From assembly GCF_002027545.1 (NCBI RefSeq), contig NZ_MXAN01000014.1:1-29015 (forward strand): a DNA stretch of 29,015 nucleotides, given 5' to 3'. Below the pieces are notes generated by a model. That model had not been told where the DNA came from. It saw only the letters and a program-made list of their open reading frames with translations, and did not search any database. The stretch is from Moraxella lacunata (GTDB taxonomy: Bacteria > Pseudomonadota > Gammaproteobacteria > Pseudomonadales > Moraxellaceae). Shown piece after piece: positions 1 through 7,404 of the stretch. Position 1 is the stretch's first letter. Each line of letters opens with the position of its first letter. Both the position numbers and the translations under genes were made by a program.

Positions 1-19
1 TTGGTTTGGAAAGGGGTCT
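1..19 (+). repeat. 88-bp repeat family, copy A (right end only)
   Basis: The first 19 bases match the right end (GTTTGGAAAG followed by GTCT) of an 88-bp inverted-end repeat seen complete at 2749-2836 and 14701-14788. The rest of this copy lies outside the window. Its last bases form part of the stop codon that ends the methyltransferase remnant beside it, so the element probably sits inside that old gene. Two bases differ from the other right ends. Confidence 0.6.
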
Positions 20-278
20 AATGGCTTTGGTAATGGTCTAGGAATAAATCTGGCAATCGGCGACGGCACTCATCACAATTATCCGCCAAAAGCTCAATGC
101 CATAAATTGATGATATGGCATAAATGGCATTTCTTTCATAATCAGATTTTGAATATTTGGGAGATTTTTGGCTTTTGTTGATTTGGGAGCGTCTTAGGGC
201 GGTCGCAAGTTTTCGCCTGAGAATTTCTGCCAAAAAATTATCTGTGCCACAGGCAGGTTCTAAAAAGGTGCTATTAGA
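18..278 (-). pseudogene. DNA methyltransferase remnant, cut at both ends
   Basis: About 87 codons resemble the SAM-binding part of N6-adenine DNA methyltransferases of restriction-modification systems. The segment FLEPACGT-DNF corresponds to motif I, normally ending GTGNF, and it is followed by AEILRRKL and the IYGIELLADN segment typical of these enzymes. The second glycine of motif I is Asp here. The 5' side is cut by the IS element end at 279. The 3' side ends at a stop formed at the border of a short repeat. Usual family members are several hundred residues long, so this is a relic. No partner endonuclease is visible in the window. The remnant status is clear; the exact restriction-modification type is not. 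Confidence 0.65.
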
Positions 279-291
279 GTCTGTTGAACAT

Positions 292-451
292 TCATATCTT
301 AAGCCATTGATAAGCAAAGGCTAGAGCCACATTATTTTCAAAGTTTCTTTTTAGCTTATCAAAGCGTGTGGCAATCGCTCGATAATCTTTAATTCTGCAA
401 AAAGCGTTTTCGACTAAATGCCGAAACTTATATAAATACCAGTCCATATGG
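292..451 (-). pseudogene. IS5 transposase, C-terminal piece
   Basis: Read on the minus strand this encodes MDWYLYKFRHLVENAF, then the CRIKDYRAIATRFDKL segment, and ends AYQWLKI-stop. The glutamate in LVENAF is the last residue of the DDE triad in the IS5 family. The piece has no start of its own because the neighbouring middle piece is inverted. Confidence 0.8.
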
Positions 452-452
452 G

Positions 453-745
453 CAACATAGCAGTGGAGCAAACCCTAAAGACCAAGCGATTGCTAAAAGT
501 CATGGGGGTAATACAACTAAAATACATTTAGCCGTTGATGTTCATGGTAATCCAATTACCTTTATCATCACTGATGGCACAACCCATGACATCAAAATGG
601 CAAAAGACTTGGTAGATAAAGTTGATTTAACCAATGTTGTCATGCTAAGTGCTGATAAAGGCTATGATTCACAGGATTTTCGTGCGTATGTTGAAGAAAA
701 AAACGCATGCAAACATTCCACGAAAATCAAATAGTAAGCAATCCA
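453..745 (+). pseudogene. IS5 transposase, middle piece (inverted)
   Basis: On the plus strand this reads QHSSGANPKDQAIAKSHGG, then a TKIHLAVDVHGNP segment and LSADKGYDS, which carries the second catalytic Asp. Around 705-710 one extra base shifts the frame. The expected continuation (ANIPRKSNSKQSN) is in another frame, and the in-frame reading stops at 732-734. It is opposite in direction to the other two pieces of the same transposase. Confidence 0.8.
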
Positions 746-2584
746 ATGATGGGCTTTGATGTGGCTACCATCAATAAAGACCCATTCCATGCCTGGTTGG
801 TCTATTACTTTGTTAAACAGTAAAATGAGCTTGTTATTGGCTGACCAACGGTTGAAAGCTTTGTAAACTGTATTGTGTTTCCCAAAATATTTGGGTAGGT
901 CTCGCCATGGTAAGCCTACTTTCATTCGATACAATACACCTTCTACAGTCTTTCGTAAGTTGGGTTTGTCATATAATCCAATTTCAAGTAGAATGGGTTT
1001 AAGTCTTTTGTATTGCTTATCATTTAGCATGAGTCTGGGCTTAGTCATAGCGAGTAGTTCTCTTTTGTTCAACAGACCATGTTTGTCAATGATTTGCATG
1101 ACGTTCGTGCCATCTGCCACAAAGGGGGCATAGCCTTGTTCGTTAAAGTCGCCATAATTGCCCTGATGAGTAAAGACCTGCCTGCCCTGCACATCAAACA
1201 CCACACGGCAATCACACGCCCCCGCCAGTCGCCCATAGGCAAAGCCATGCTCATCAAAGCGGTAACTGTTCATGTCATAAAACACCGTCTCGCCAACAGG
1301 CAGAACATCATCCATCACCCACACCCCATCTTTGTTCATGAACCCATAATGGCTGTCTTGCTCGTCTTTTTTGACAGCGATAAGTTCTTGGGTGTCAAAC
1401 AAAGGCAAATCAACGGCAGATTGGTGATTGTGACTGATGCTTATGTTGGGAAAATAGTACTCGGCAGGGATTATCCATTTGCCTAAGATGTGCATGATAC
1501 CTTCTTTATCAGTTTTGCTGTTTTCAACCACAAAATAACCATCTTTATCAGGCAATGTTCGCACCTTTAAATCACCATGCAGTTTGACGAGCCACTGTCC
1601 ATGCTGATTGATAATACCTTTATAATCAGACTCCCACTCATTCACCCCACGTTGGCATGACGTGGCAATGGCATAACCCTCGTGCGAGTAATACATATTC
1701 CTAAACACATCGCCACGCTTTTTACCATGAATGTCAATCAAACCCATACACCCAAAATCTTCTTTTTCTGGGTCTTCATTTCTATACACGCCCAATATCT
1801 CATCAAAATCATCAATTATTTGCCAGTCGCTAGACACGCCATTGATACTGTCATACATCGGCTCGATGACCCACTGGGCTTGGGGATTGACATAGCCCCA
1901 TAGGTTATTTTTTGTACTGCGGGCGGGGATGATTTGGTGTTTTAATTCATTATCCAAAAGCATGAGCTGTAACTGGGCGATGTCCTTATCGGACAAATCC
2001 ACTCTCTCGCCTGTGGCATGATTGACCAAATGGCTGTTTTTGGTCACCATCTCAAAAAATAGATTCCGAGCGATAGCCTTTTTCTCCGATTCGCTATCAT
2101 CAGACAAATGGGCAGTTCGCTCTTCAAATATTGACTCCATCTCTTCAAAAAACTTCTTACTGTCGTCACTAGCCCCCTCATTCGGTTCAAGCGTAAAGGG
2201 CAGTATCATCACACCCCCGCCCATTGAATGATTATCAAGCGTCTCAATCTTATGACCTGCCTCATCAAATCGATGAATAACCTGCTCTGTGGCATAGGGA
2301 TTAACCCCCAACAGATAGGTTCGGTCACCATCGTATGTTAGCTTGACGGACTCATAAATCGCAGGAACGATGACCTTGCCATCTTCGCCCATCACGCCAT
2401 GAATGGTGTCGTAGGGCATATGGCTTTCGTATTGGGGATTTTTGACGACATAATCCATGTACAAGGGTGCCGAATGGGCGTACCCAGCAAACAGGGGCAG
2501 CATTGATAATGTCAGCACTGATAAAGTTATGGGCTTGATTGCAAATTTGGATACAAATTTATATGTCGGTGTCACAGTCATCAT
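662..2584 (-). CDS. Secreted WG-repeat protein, truncated and fused in frame to transposase
   Basis: The first ~502 residues (2584 to about 1078) are the original protein. A signal peptide comes first, with a hydrophobic stretch ending AGYAHSA near residue 39. Many WG/beta-hairpin repeats follow, such as LWGYVNPQAQWVIEP, GIINQHGQWLV and YGFMNKDGVWVMDD. WG-repeat proteins are thought to be exported or surface ligand-binding proteins; no enzymatic role is apparent. After IIDKHG the frame enters the IS element, continues through the transposase N-terminus and reads nonsense in the inverted segment, giving 640 codons in all. The start has a good ribosome site, AAGGAG five bases before ATG. The true C-terminus is lost. 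Whether the chimera is stable or exported is unknown. Confidence 0.75.
   Translation of the reverse strand: MMTVTPTYKFVSKFAIKPITLSVLTLSMLPLFAGYAHSAPLYMDYVVKNPQYESHMPYDTIHGVMGEDGKVIVPAIYESVKLTYDGDRTYLLGVNPYATEQVIHRFDEAGHKIETLDNHSMGGGVMILPFTLEPNEGASDDSKKFFEEMESIFEERTAHLSDDSESEKKAIARNLFFEMVTKNSHLVNHATGERVDLSDKDIAQLQLMLLDNELKHQIIPARSTKNNLWGYVNPQAQWVIEPMYDSINGVSSDWQIIDDFDEILGVYRNEDPEKEDFGCMGLIDIHGKKRGDVFRNMYYSHEGYAIATSCQRGVNEWESDYKGIINQHGQWLVKLHGDLKVRTLPDKDGYFVVENSKTDKEGIMHILGKWIIPAEYYFPNISISHNHQSAVDLPLFDTQELIAVKKDEQDSHYGFMNKDGVWVMDDVLPVGETVFYDMNSYRFDEHGFAYGRLAGACDCRVVFDVQGRQVFTHQGNYGDFNEQGYAPFVADGTNVMQIIDKHGLLNKRELLAMTKPRLMLNDKQYKRLKPILLEIGLYDKPNLRKTVEGVLYRMKVGLPWRDLPKYFGKHNTVYKAFNRWSANNKLILLFNKVIDQPGMEWVFIDGSHIKAHHWIAYYLIFVECLHAFFSSTYARKSCES
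746..1048 (-). pseudogene. IS5 transposase, N-terminal piece
   Basis: It begins at an ATG at 1048 (MTKPRLMLND) and runs through GLPWRDLP to MEWVFIDGSHIKAHH, where the first catalytic Asp sits in the FIDGS motif. At about 746 the sequence switches into the inverted middle piece. The same frame is open upstream and joins the WG-repeat gene, giving one long chimeric reading frame. Confidence 0.8.
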
Positions 2585-2748
2585 CGCAGCTCCTTTGATG
2601 ATTAAAGTTAAAGTTAGGGGTTGGCGTATGGTTGTCCAAATTATCCTAAAATAGAATTTTTATAAAGTTGATAAGCACCACTCATTATCTCTATTTTTTA
2701 CTGCATTGCAAATATGTCATCACTTGTATCATAGAAAATGCTATTAAA

Positions 2749-2836
2749 TCTCTTTCCAAACTAAAAATAAACCCTTATAAGTATTGGGGTTGAAGTTTTT
2801 AAAAATCCATAAAAATCAGGGTTTGGAAAGAAGTCT
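2749..2836 (+). repeat. 88-bp inverted-end repeat, copy B
   Basis: The ends are TCTCTTTCCAAAC at the left and GTTTGGAAAGAAGTCT at the right, giving an 11-bp perfect inverted core (TCTTTCCAAAC). The interior is AT-rich and has no reading frame. It is nearly identical to 14701-14788. It lies in the 428-bp gap between the WG-protein start and pepA. The rest of that gap holds CATCC-rich DNA and the pepA promoter candidate. Confidence 0.8.
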
Positions 2837-2964
2837 ATTTAATAAACCAAGCCATCTATTCTCAATCAATCCATCCTTAATCCATCCTAGTTTGTTTAGT
2901 CGTGTCATCCCATCCATCTTTTTTGTAATCAATCATCCAACCCATGCCCAAACCCCCAAAAATA

Positions 2965-2973
2965 TGCTAATAT
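2965..2973 (+). promoter_or_regulatory. pepA extended -10 promoter candidate
   Basis: TGCTAATAT is an extended -10 match 40 bp before the pepA start. No convincing -35 is visible in the C-rich stretch upstream. Confidence 0.4.
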
Positions 2974-3012
2974 TTAAACAATCCCTTCCCCACTCACAAA
3001 CAAGGAGTTTGT

Positions 3013-4503
3013 ATGTCTGTATCTACCCTAAACCTAAGCGTCAGCGACAAGCTTAGCCCCAAAAAAACCAAAACCCAGCCCCATCTGATCGTCTTTGCCG
3101 ACAGCGATGCCAAGATTTTGGGCAACCTTGACAGCGGTCACTTAGACCGTGCCAATGCACTCATCAAAGCCAGCGGCTTTAAAGGCTCGGTCGGTGAGAG
3201 CGTGACGGATTATGGCATTGATGACGGGCATGTCATCAGCGTGATTGGTACAGGCTCGCTGGACAAACTTGCCAACCAAATGCCAAAACTGGGCAAAGCC
3301 ACCTTTAACACCATCAAAAACAGCAAATCTGCGGTGGTGGCGTGGGGCGATGTCATTTGCCAAAAGCACTTTGGACAGTTTGTCAATGCCCTACTGCATG
3401 CCGAATACCGCTTTGAACCCTACAAATCCAAAAAAGGTGACAAAATCGCCCTATCTGCTGTTGAATTTATCAACACCAAAGATGTCAAAGCCGACTACGA
3501 AAACGCCCTAGCCATCGCCACTGCCACGCACATCGGGCAGAGTTTGGCTCGTGATGTCGCCAATGACGCCCCCAACATCATGACCCCTGCCGAGCTTGCC
3601 AAAGTTGCCGAAAAACTGGGCAAAGACTACAAAGACGTGGTCAGCGTGAGCGTGCTTGGCGAAAAAGAGATGAAAAAACTGGGCATGGGCTGTTTCTTGG
3701 CAGTCTCACAAGGCTCTGATAACGAAGGCAAGCTGGCAATCATCGAATACCACGGCAAATCAGGCAAGAAAAAAAGCAAGCTAAAAGACCCCATCGCCCT
3801 AGTCGGCAAAGGCATTACCTTTGACACAGGCGGTATCTCACTAAAACCATCAGCAGGCATGGATGAGATGAAATATGACATGGGCGGAGCAGCTGCCATG
3901 CTTGGCACCATCAAAGCGGTGTGTGAAGCTCGCCTGCCACTGGACATGGTCGTGGTGCTTGCCTGTGCTGAGAACATGCCATCAGGCAAAGCAACTCGCC
4001 CATCAGACATCGTGACCGCCATGAACGGCATGAGTGTTGAGATTCTAAACACCGATGCCGAAGGTCGCCTTGTCTTGTGTGATGCTCTGTGCTATGTCCA
4101 AGACAACTACAAGCCACGCACCATCATCGATGCGGCGACCTTGACAGGAGCGTGCGTGATTGCCTTGGGTTCGGTGCGTTCAGGATTATACACAAATGAT
4201 GAAGATACTCTGCTTGCCCTAGAAGAAGCAGGTGAGTATACAGGTGATTTGGTATGGCAAATGCCCCTAGATGATGCCTATGATGAACAGCTAAAATCTG
4301 GCTTTGCAGATGTGCAAAATATCGGAGGTCGTGAAGGTGGCTCTATTACGGCAGCGTGTTTTTTAAAGCGTTTTATCAAAGAAGGTCAAGCATGGGCTCA
4401 CTTAGACATTGCAGGTACAGCGTGGTCAGGCGGTGATAACAAAGGAGCAAGCGGTCGCCCCGTCCCCATGCTCATGCGTTACTTAGTGGGGCAAGCAGAC
4501 TAA
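3013..4503 (+). CDS. pepA: Leucyl aminopeptidase (M17 family)
   Basis: A cytosolic hexameric metallopeptidase that removes N-terminal residues, especially leucine, from peptides. It uses two divalent metal ions. The 496-residue length is normal. The N-terminal third is the variable regulatory domain. The catalytic domain shows VGKGITFDTGGISLKP (metal-binding Lys and Asp), MKYDMGGAAA, and the family signature NTDAEGRLVL, which carries the Asp and Glu metal ligands and the active-site Arg. The start is set by AAGGAG seven bases upstream. It is a single-gene unit closed by a terminator at 4524-4553. In some gammaproteobacteria PepA also binds DNA (Xer recombination, carAB control); the sequence does not show whether it does so here. 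Confidence 0.95.
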   Translation: MSVSTLNLSVSDKLSPKKTKTQPHLIVFADSDAKILGNLDSGHLDRANALIKASGFKGSVGESVTDYGIDDGHVISVIGTGSLDKLANQMPKLGKATFNTIKNSKSAVVAWGDVICQKHFGQFVNALLHAEYRFEPYKSKKGDKIALSAVEFINTKDVKADYENALAIATATHIGQSLARDVANDAPNIMTPAELAKVAEKLGKDYKDVVSVSVLGEKEMKKLGMGCFLAVSQGSDNEGKLAIIEYHGKSGKKKSKLKDPIALVGKGITFDTGGISLKPSAGMDEMKYDMGGAAAMLGTIKAVCEARLPLDMVVVLACAENMPSGKATRPSDIVTAMNGMSVEILNTDAEGRLVLCDALCYVQDNYKPRTIIDAATLTGACVIALGSVRSGLYTNDEDTLLALEEAGEYTGDLVWQMPLDDAYDEQLKSGFADVQNIGGREGGSITAACFLKRFIKEGQAWAHLDIAGTAWSGGDNKGASGRPVPMLMRYLVGQAD

Positions 4504-4523
4504 CCCCCCACAGTCCATCACTC

Positions 4524-4553
4524 AAAACGACCATCTGTGCATGGTCGTTTTTT
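4524..4553 (+). terminator. Rho-independent terminator after pepA
   Basis: The arms ACGACCAT and ATGGTCGT form a perfect 8-bp stem with a 6-base loop, followed by a run of T. It begins 21 bp after the pepA stop. Confidence 0.85.
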
Positions 4554-4597
4554 AACCTTTGAGAATTATTAGCGAAAGGAAAATTCATTAACACTTT

Positions 4598-4635
4598 GAT
4601 TACAAAAAGTGGTATAGTTATCACATTTTGTAATC
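4598..4635 (+). promoter_or_regulatory. Long inverted repeat in the sstT promoter region
   Basis: The arms GATTACAAAAAGTG and CACATTTTGTAATC are complementary at 13 of 14 positions and separated by 10 bp. The spacer contains TATAGT, a plausible -10. The repeat ends 46 bp before the sstT start. It has no following T run suited to a terminator, so an operator or cruciform is more likely. The regulator is unknown. Confidence 0.5.
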
Positions 4636-4681
4636 TTATCATCTTGTGATTTGACAAGTGTTTATTAATAAGGAATGATTC

Positions 4682-5896
4682 ATGCGTCAACTTGTGAATG
4701 CATACATGCGTATGGGGCTTGTGCCACTTATTTTGATTGCCTTGGTATTGGGCGTATTGATTGGCAGTGTTGCCAAAGATGTTGGCATGTCGCTTGGGGT
4801 GCTGGGCGATGTGTTTGTTGGGGCATTAAAGGCGGTCGCTCCGATATTGGTGTTTGCCTTGGTGCTCTCTGCTGTGGCAGGGTTTAAAAGTAGCAGTGAT
4901 GCTAAGGTGAGACCTGTCATGTTATTGTACGTGGTTGGCACATTTAGTGCCGCCTTGACAGCTGTATTGGCAAGTTTTGCTTTTCCTATTGAACTTGTGG
5001 GTTTAACTGACATACAAGCAGTAGAGCAATCCGCACCACAATCCTTGCGTGATGTTCTAAAAAATCTACTCATGAATCTGGTCGCCAATCCCATAACCGC
5101 CCTTAGCAATGCCAATTATTTAGGCATCTTAACATGGTCGGTGCTGATCGGTCTTGGGCTACGTTATGCCACAGAGACAACAAAAACCGTCGTGCATGAC
5201 ATCTCAAATGCTGTCTCAGCGGTGGTCAAATGGATTGTGGCGATAGCTCCTTTTGGCATCTTGGGGCTGGTCTCTAAGACCGTGGCAGAGACAGGTCTGG
5301 ATGGTCTGGCAAGCTATGCCAAACTGCTTATGATATTGGTTGGGGCCATGTTGTTCATTGCTTTGGTGGTCAATCCCATCATCGTTTTTATCAAAACTCG
5401 TAAAAACCCCTACCCATTGGTCATCGCCTGTCTGCGTGAATCAGGGGTAACAGCATTTTTTACTCGCTCATCTGCTGCCAACATTCCAGTGAATATGAAT
5501 CTTGCCAAAAAACTGGGACTTAACGAAGATACTTACTCGCTCACCATTCCACTGGGGGCAACCATCAACATGGCGGGAGCTGCCATCACCATCAACATTC
5601 TAACCTTAGCTGCCGTCCATACCCTTGGTGTGGAAGTCAGCTTTTTTCAAGCCTTGCTTCTTGCCATCGTTGGGGCGGTCAGTGCTTGCGGTGCATCAGG
5701 TGTGGCAGGTGGCTCACTGTTGCTCATCCCATTGGCGTGCGGACTGTTTAATATCTCCAACGACATCGCCATGCAGGTCGTTGCCATCGGCTTTATCATC
5801 GGTGTGGTACAAGACTCGGCAGAGACCGCTCTTAACTCATCAACGGACGTGCTATTTACCGCCGCCTGTGACCCAAAATATGCTTATAAAGGTTAA
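4682..5896 (+). CDS. sstT: Sodium:serine/threonine symporter SstT
   Basis: An inner-membrane carrier of the dicarboxylate/amino acid:cation symporter family that takes up serine and threonine with Na+. The 404 residues match SstT, which is shorter than the GltP/DctA members. Hydrophobic segments run the whole length. Family features include the serine-rich reentrant-loop region ([13 protein letters not shown], around residue 260), the [12 protein letters not shown] motif, and [19 protein letters not shown] in the second reentrant loop. The ribosome site AAGGA lies eight bases before the ATG. A lipoprotein gene follows after 24 bp and is probably on the same transcript. A strong inverted repeat upstream suggests specific regulation. 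Confidence 0.93.
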   Translation: MRQLVNAYMRMGLVPLILIALVLGVLIGSVAKDVGMSLGVLGDVFVGALKAVAPILVFALVLSAVAGFKSSSDAKVRPVMLLYVVGTFSAALTAVLASFAFPIELVGLTDIQAVEQSAPQSLRDVLKNLLMNLVANPITALSNANYLGILTWSVLIGLGLRYATETTKTVVHDISNAVSAVVKWIVAIAPFGILGLVSKTVAETGLDGLASYAKLLMILVGAMLFIALVVNPIIVFIKTRKNPYPLVIACLRESGVTAFFTRSSAANIPVNMNLAKKLGLNEDTYSLTIPLGATINMAGAAITINILTLAAVHTLGVEVSFFQALLLAIVGAVSACGASGVAGGSLLLIPLACGLFNISNDIAMQVVAIGFIIGVVQDSAETALNSSTDVLFTAACDPKYAYKG

Positions 5897-5920
5897 AAGA
5901 TTCAAAGGACAAAAGGAGAA

Positions 5921-6346
5921 ATGATGAAAAAATTATTATCAACTCTCATCATGGCAGGGGTACTGGTTGGTTGTGCCAGCACACCTGCCACGCCGTCTGC
6001 CATGCCATCGCTACTGGTCATGGCAAACACCAAAAAGACCAACGAGCCACTCAGCCCTGATACCTATGTGGACGGTGTGGGTATGCTCCATTTTAAGGAT
6101 TATCATGATAAAGTGGTGTATCAGGACAAGATTTATCTGCTTGATAGCTATGTTATCCCCTTAGAACAGCCCTTTTATATCCATGTACGCACGGCAGACG
6201 GCACGCCCATCATGCCCGATACAGCAACCAAGGTGGCAACCGACTATATCGCTCCCAAAGGTTGTACCGAGCCGTTGGTTCGCCGTGCAGACCTAGATAA
6301 AAGCACCAATGATAAGAGTGAATGGATTATCGGTGTGGCGTGCTAA
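5921..6346 (+). CDS. Small predicted lipoprotein, function unknown
   Basis: The 141 residues begin with a lipoprotein signal peptide: MMKKLLST, a hydrophobic stretch, then the lipobox LVGC with the lipidated Cys at 18. The mature protein starts with a Pro/Thr/Ala-rich linker. It has no motif I recognise and ends in a cysteine (IIGVAC) with another in PKGCTEP, so a disulfide is possible. AAGGAG precedes two ATG codons; either 5921 or 5924 could be the start. It lies 24 bp after sstT and has its own terminator downstream. It is probably an outer-membrane-anchored periplasmic protein. The serine-transporter neighbour does not reveal its job. Confidence 0.8.
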   Translation: MMKKLLSTLIMAGVLVGCASTPATPSAMPSLLVMANTKKTNEPLSPDTYVDGVGMLHFKDYHDKVVYQDKIYLLDSYVIPLEQPFYIHVRTADGTPIMPDTATKVATDYIAPKGCTEPLVRRADLDKSTNDKSEWIIGVAC

Positions 6347-6367
6347 TTTCTTTTTAATCAAAAAAAC

Positions 6368-6394
6368 AAAATCGGACACTAAGTCCGATTTTTT
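6368..6394 (+). terminator. Rho-independent terminator after the lipoprotein gene
   Basis: The arms AATCGGAC and GTCCGATT form an 8-bp stem with a 5-base loop, followed by a T run on the plus strand. The preceding A run also lets it serve the minus-strand yggX gene, so it may be bidirectional. Confidence 0.85.
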
Positions 6395-6419
6395 ATACTT
6401 AAATAAATTTAGTACAAAG

Positions 6420-6710
6420 TTAACTATCTTTGGGCTTAAACCCTGCTGGGCGTTCGTAATCGCCATTGTCTAAGAATAATTCACGTTGTTCGGCGATGAA
6501 TTTTTTGGCATCTTTGTCCACCATGCTTAGGTGTTTTTCGTTGATAAGCATGGTTTGTAATTCTAGCCATTCGCTCCACGCCTTTTGTGAAACGGTGTTT
6601 TGCAATTCTTCGCCTTTGGCATTGGGGAAGGGTGGATTGGGCATTTTTGGCAGATTTTCTTGGTATTTGCGACAAAAAACCAAATTGGCTTTGGGGTTAA
6701 AGATTTCCAT
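6420..6710 (-). CDS. yggX: Fe(2+)-trafficking / oxidative damage protection protein YggX
   Basis: A small cytosolic protein that helps protect iron-sulfur clusters and handles labile iron. The family core is clear: [20 protein letters not shown] with the conserved Cys, then [16 protein letters not shown] and the C-terminal [12 protein letters not shown] chose the ATG at 6710 (96 residues) over an upstream TTG at 6722. The ATG has a weak GGA site eight bases upstream, and the extra residues are not family-like. The protein carries about ten more N-terminal residues (MEIFNPKAN) than most YggX proteins, which begin near MARTVFCRK. It is transcribed singly from an extended -10 promoter. Confidence 0.9.
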   Translation of the reverse strand: MEIFNPKANLVFCRKYQENLPKMPNPPFPNAKGEELQNTVSQKAWSEWLELQTMLINEKHLSMVDKDAKKFIAEQRELFLDNGDYERPAGFKPKDS

Positions 6711-6734
6711 GATTTTTTCCAAAGTAAAAAGGAT

Positions 6735-6743
6735 ATTATAGCA
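6735..6743 (-). promoter_or_regulatory. yggX extended -10 promoter candidate
   Basis: On the minus strand TGCTATAAT is a full extended -10 match about 25 bp before the yggX ATG. No good -35 is present at standard spacing. A TTGACA lies 25 bp upstream, which is too far to pair with it. Confidence 0.5.
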
Positions 6744-6760
6744 AATGTGGGGGCGGATTT

Positions 6761-6776
6761 GGGGTTGTCAAGGGGT
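6761..6776 (+). repeat. 16-bp direct repeat, left copy
   Basis: GGGGTTGTCAAGGGGT is repeated exactly at 7621-7636. The two copies bracket the RNA-ligase gene and its leader. On the minus strand it contains TTGACA, which serves as the -35 of the ligase promoter in the right copy. Confidence 0.75.
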
Positions 6777-6801
6777 GTCGTGGATAAATTACACCCCCCT
6801 T
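6770..6801 (-). promoter_or_regulatory. Inverted repeat between the RNA-ligase gene and yggX
   Basis: The arms AAGGGGTGT and ACACCCCCCTT pair except for two extra C. The repeat lies downstream of the ligase stop and upstream of yggX. There is no T run, so it is a weak terminator at best and could be an operator. Confidence 0.3.
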
Positions 6802-6843
6802 GATAAGGACTAAACCCCTTCAAAAATCAGCCCAATTTGCCAA

Positions 6844-7404
6844 TCACGCCTTAACAGGCCATTTAAGCCCAAAATCACGGCGTTTGATTTTGACCATGTC
6901 GCCATTGTCCCTATGCCATACCACGCCTTCGACCACATGGGTTTCAAACCATGCCTTTAAGCCGTCAAAATCTCTTGGCGGTTCGTCATCAAATCGCCAA
7001 TCGCCATGTTTGACAAGCTCATGTTTGGGGCGGTTGTGCGGATTGCCTTGTACTTTTGGGCCGATAAGCTCATAAGTGCCGTCCGCTCCGTCAAAGTCGG
7101 CAAAGGCTTCATTATGCCAACGGTCAGCAGGGTTGTCGTCTTGTACGGCTACCCAGCCTGGCCAATGTCCTGTAATGCTGTCAGGCTCTTGGGCGGGAAT
7201 AAAGCCGTCTGGCGGGGTTTTGCCTTTTTTGGCATCATAACGTTTGTAGAGTTTGCCGTCTTGGACGAGCGTGGACGTGCCGTCTATTTTGACCGTTGCC
7301 ACGCCTTCGCCTTGCACAACCCATTCGGCTCCTGCCACCACGTCATCATAGACTTGGCGAGTGCCTTCATAATCTCTTTTAAATAAAGAAATGACTTTTT
7401 TCAT
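6844..7404 (-). CDS. RNA ligase of the RLIG1 / DUF5565 type
   Basis: The 186 residues hold a compact covalent nucleotidyltransferase core. Motif I is VKIDGTS with the AMP-accepting Lys at 39. YKRYDAKKGK follows at 53-62. Motif III-like YELIGPK has Glu112, motif IV is EGVVWH (Glu159) and motif V is MVKIKRRDF (Lys172, Lys174). This arrangement matches ATP-dependent RNA ligases, and the sequence resembles the DUF5565 family that includes the human 5'-3' RNA ligase RLIG1 (C12orf29). The expected reaction joins a 5'-phosphate to a 3'-OH through an enzyme-AMP intermediate. The ATG at 7404 is chosen because GGAG stands eight bases upstream. An in-frame extension to 7509 would only translate the leader and its terminator hairpin. 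The natural RNA substrate is unknown; repair of cleaved RNA is a reasonable guess. It lies beside a PIN-toxin pair and between exact direct repeats. Confidence 0.85.
   Translation of the reverse strand: MKKVISLFKRDYEGTRQVYDDVVAGAEWVVQGEGVATVKIDGTSTLVQDGKLYKRYDAKKGKTPPDGFIPAQEPDSITGHWPGWVAVQDDNPADRWHNEAFADFDGADGTYELIGPKVQGNPHNRPKHELVKHGDWRFDDEPPRDFDGLKAWFETHVVEGVVWHRDNGDMVKIKRRDFGLKWPVKA

Larger units (their letters stand above)
279..1077 (-). mobile_element. IS5-family insertion sequence with an inverted middle segment
   Basis: The ends form an 11-bp inverted repeat: GTCTGTTGAAC at 279-289 and its complement at 1067-1077. The element is about 800 bp, normal for this group. Three parts of one DDE transposase are present: the start on the minus strand, the middle on the plus strand, and the end on the minus strand. 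Together they add up to one protein with nothing duplicated, so the middle of about 290 bp has been flipped. No target-site duplication can be read, because the two flanks belong to different genes. The element cannot make transposase as it stands. Confidence 0.8.

Noticed and set aside
1079..1486. Plus-strand open frame of 135 codons
   Set aside because: It lies antisense to the WG-repeat gene, has no ribosome site, and its translation resembles no family.
2784..3056. Plus-strand frame of 90 codons before pepA
   Set aside because: It starts inside the 88-bp repeat, overlaps the pepA start in another frame, and has a composition driven by the CATCC tract.
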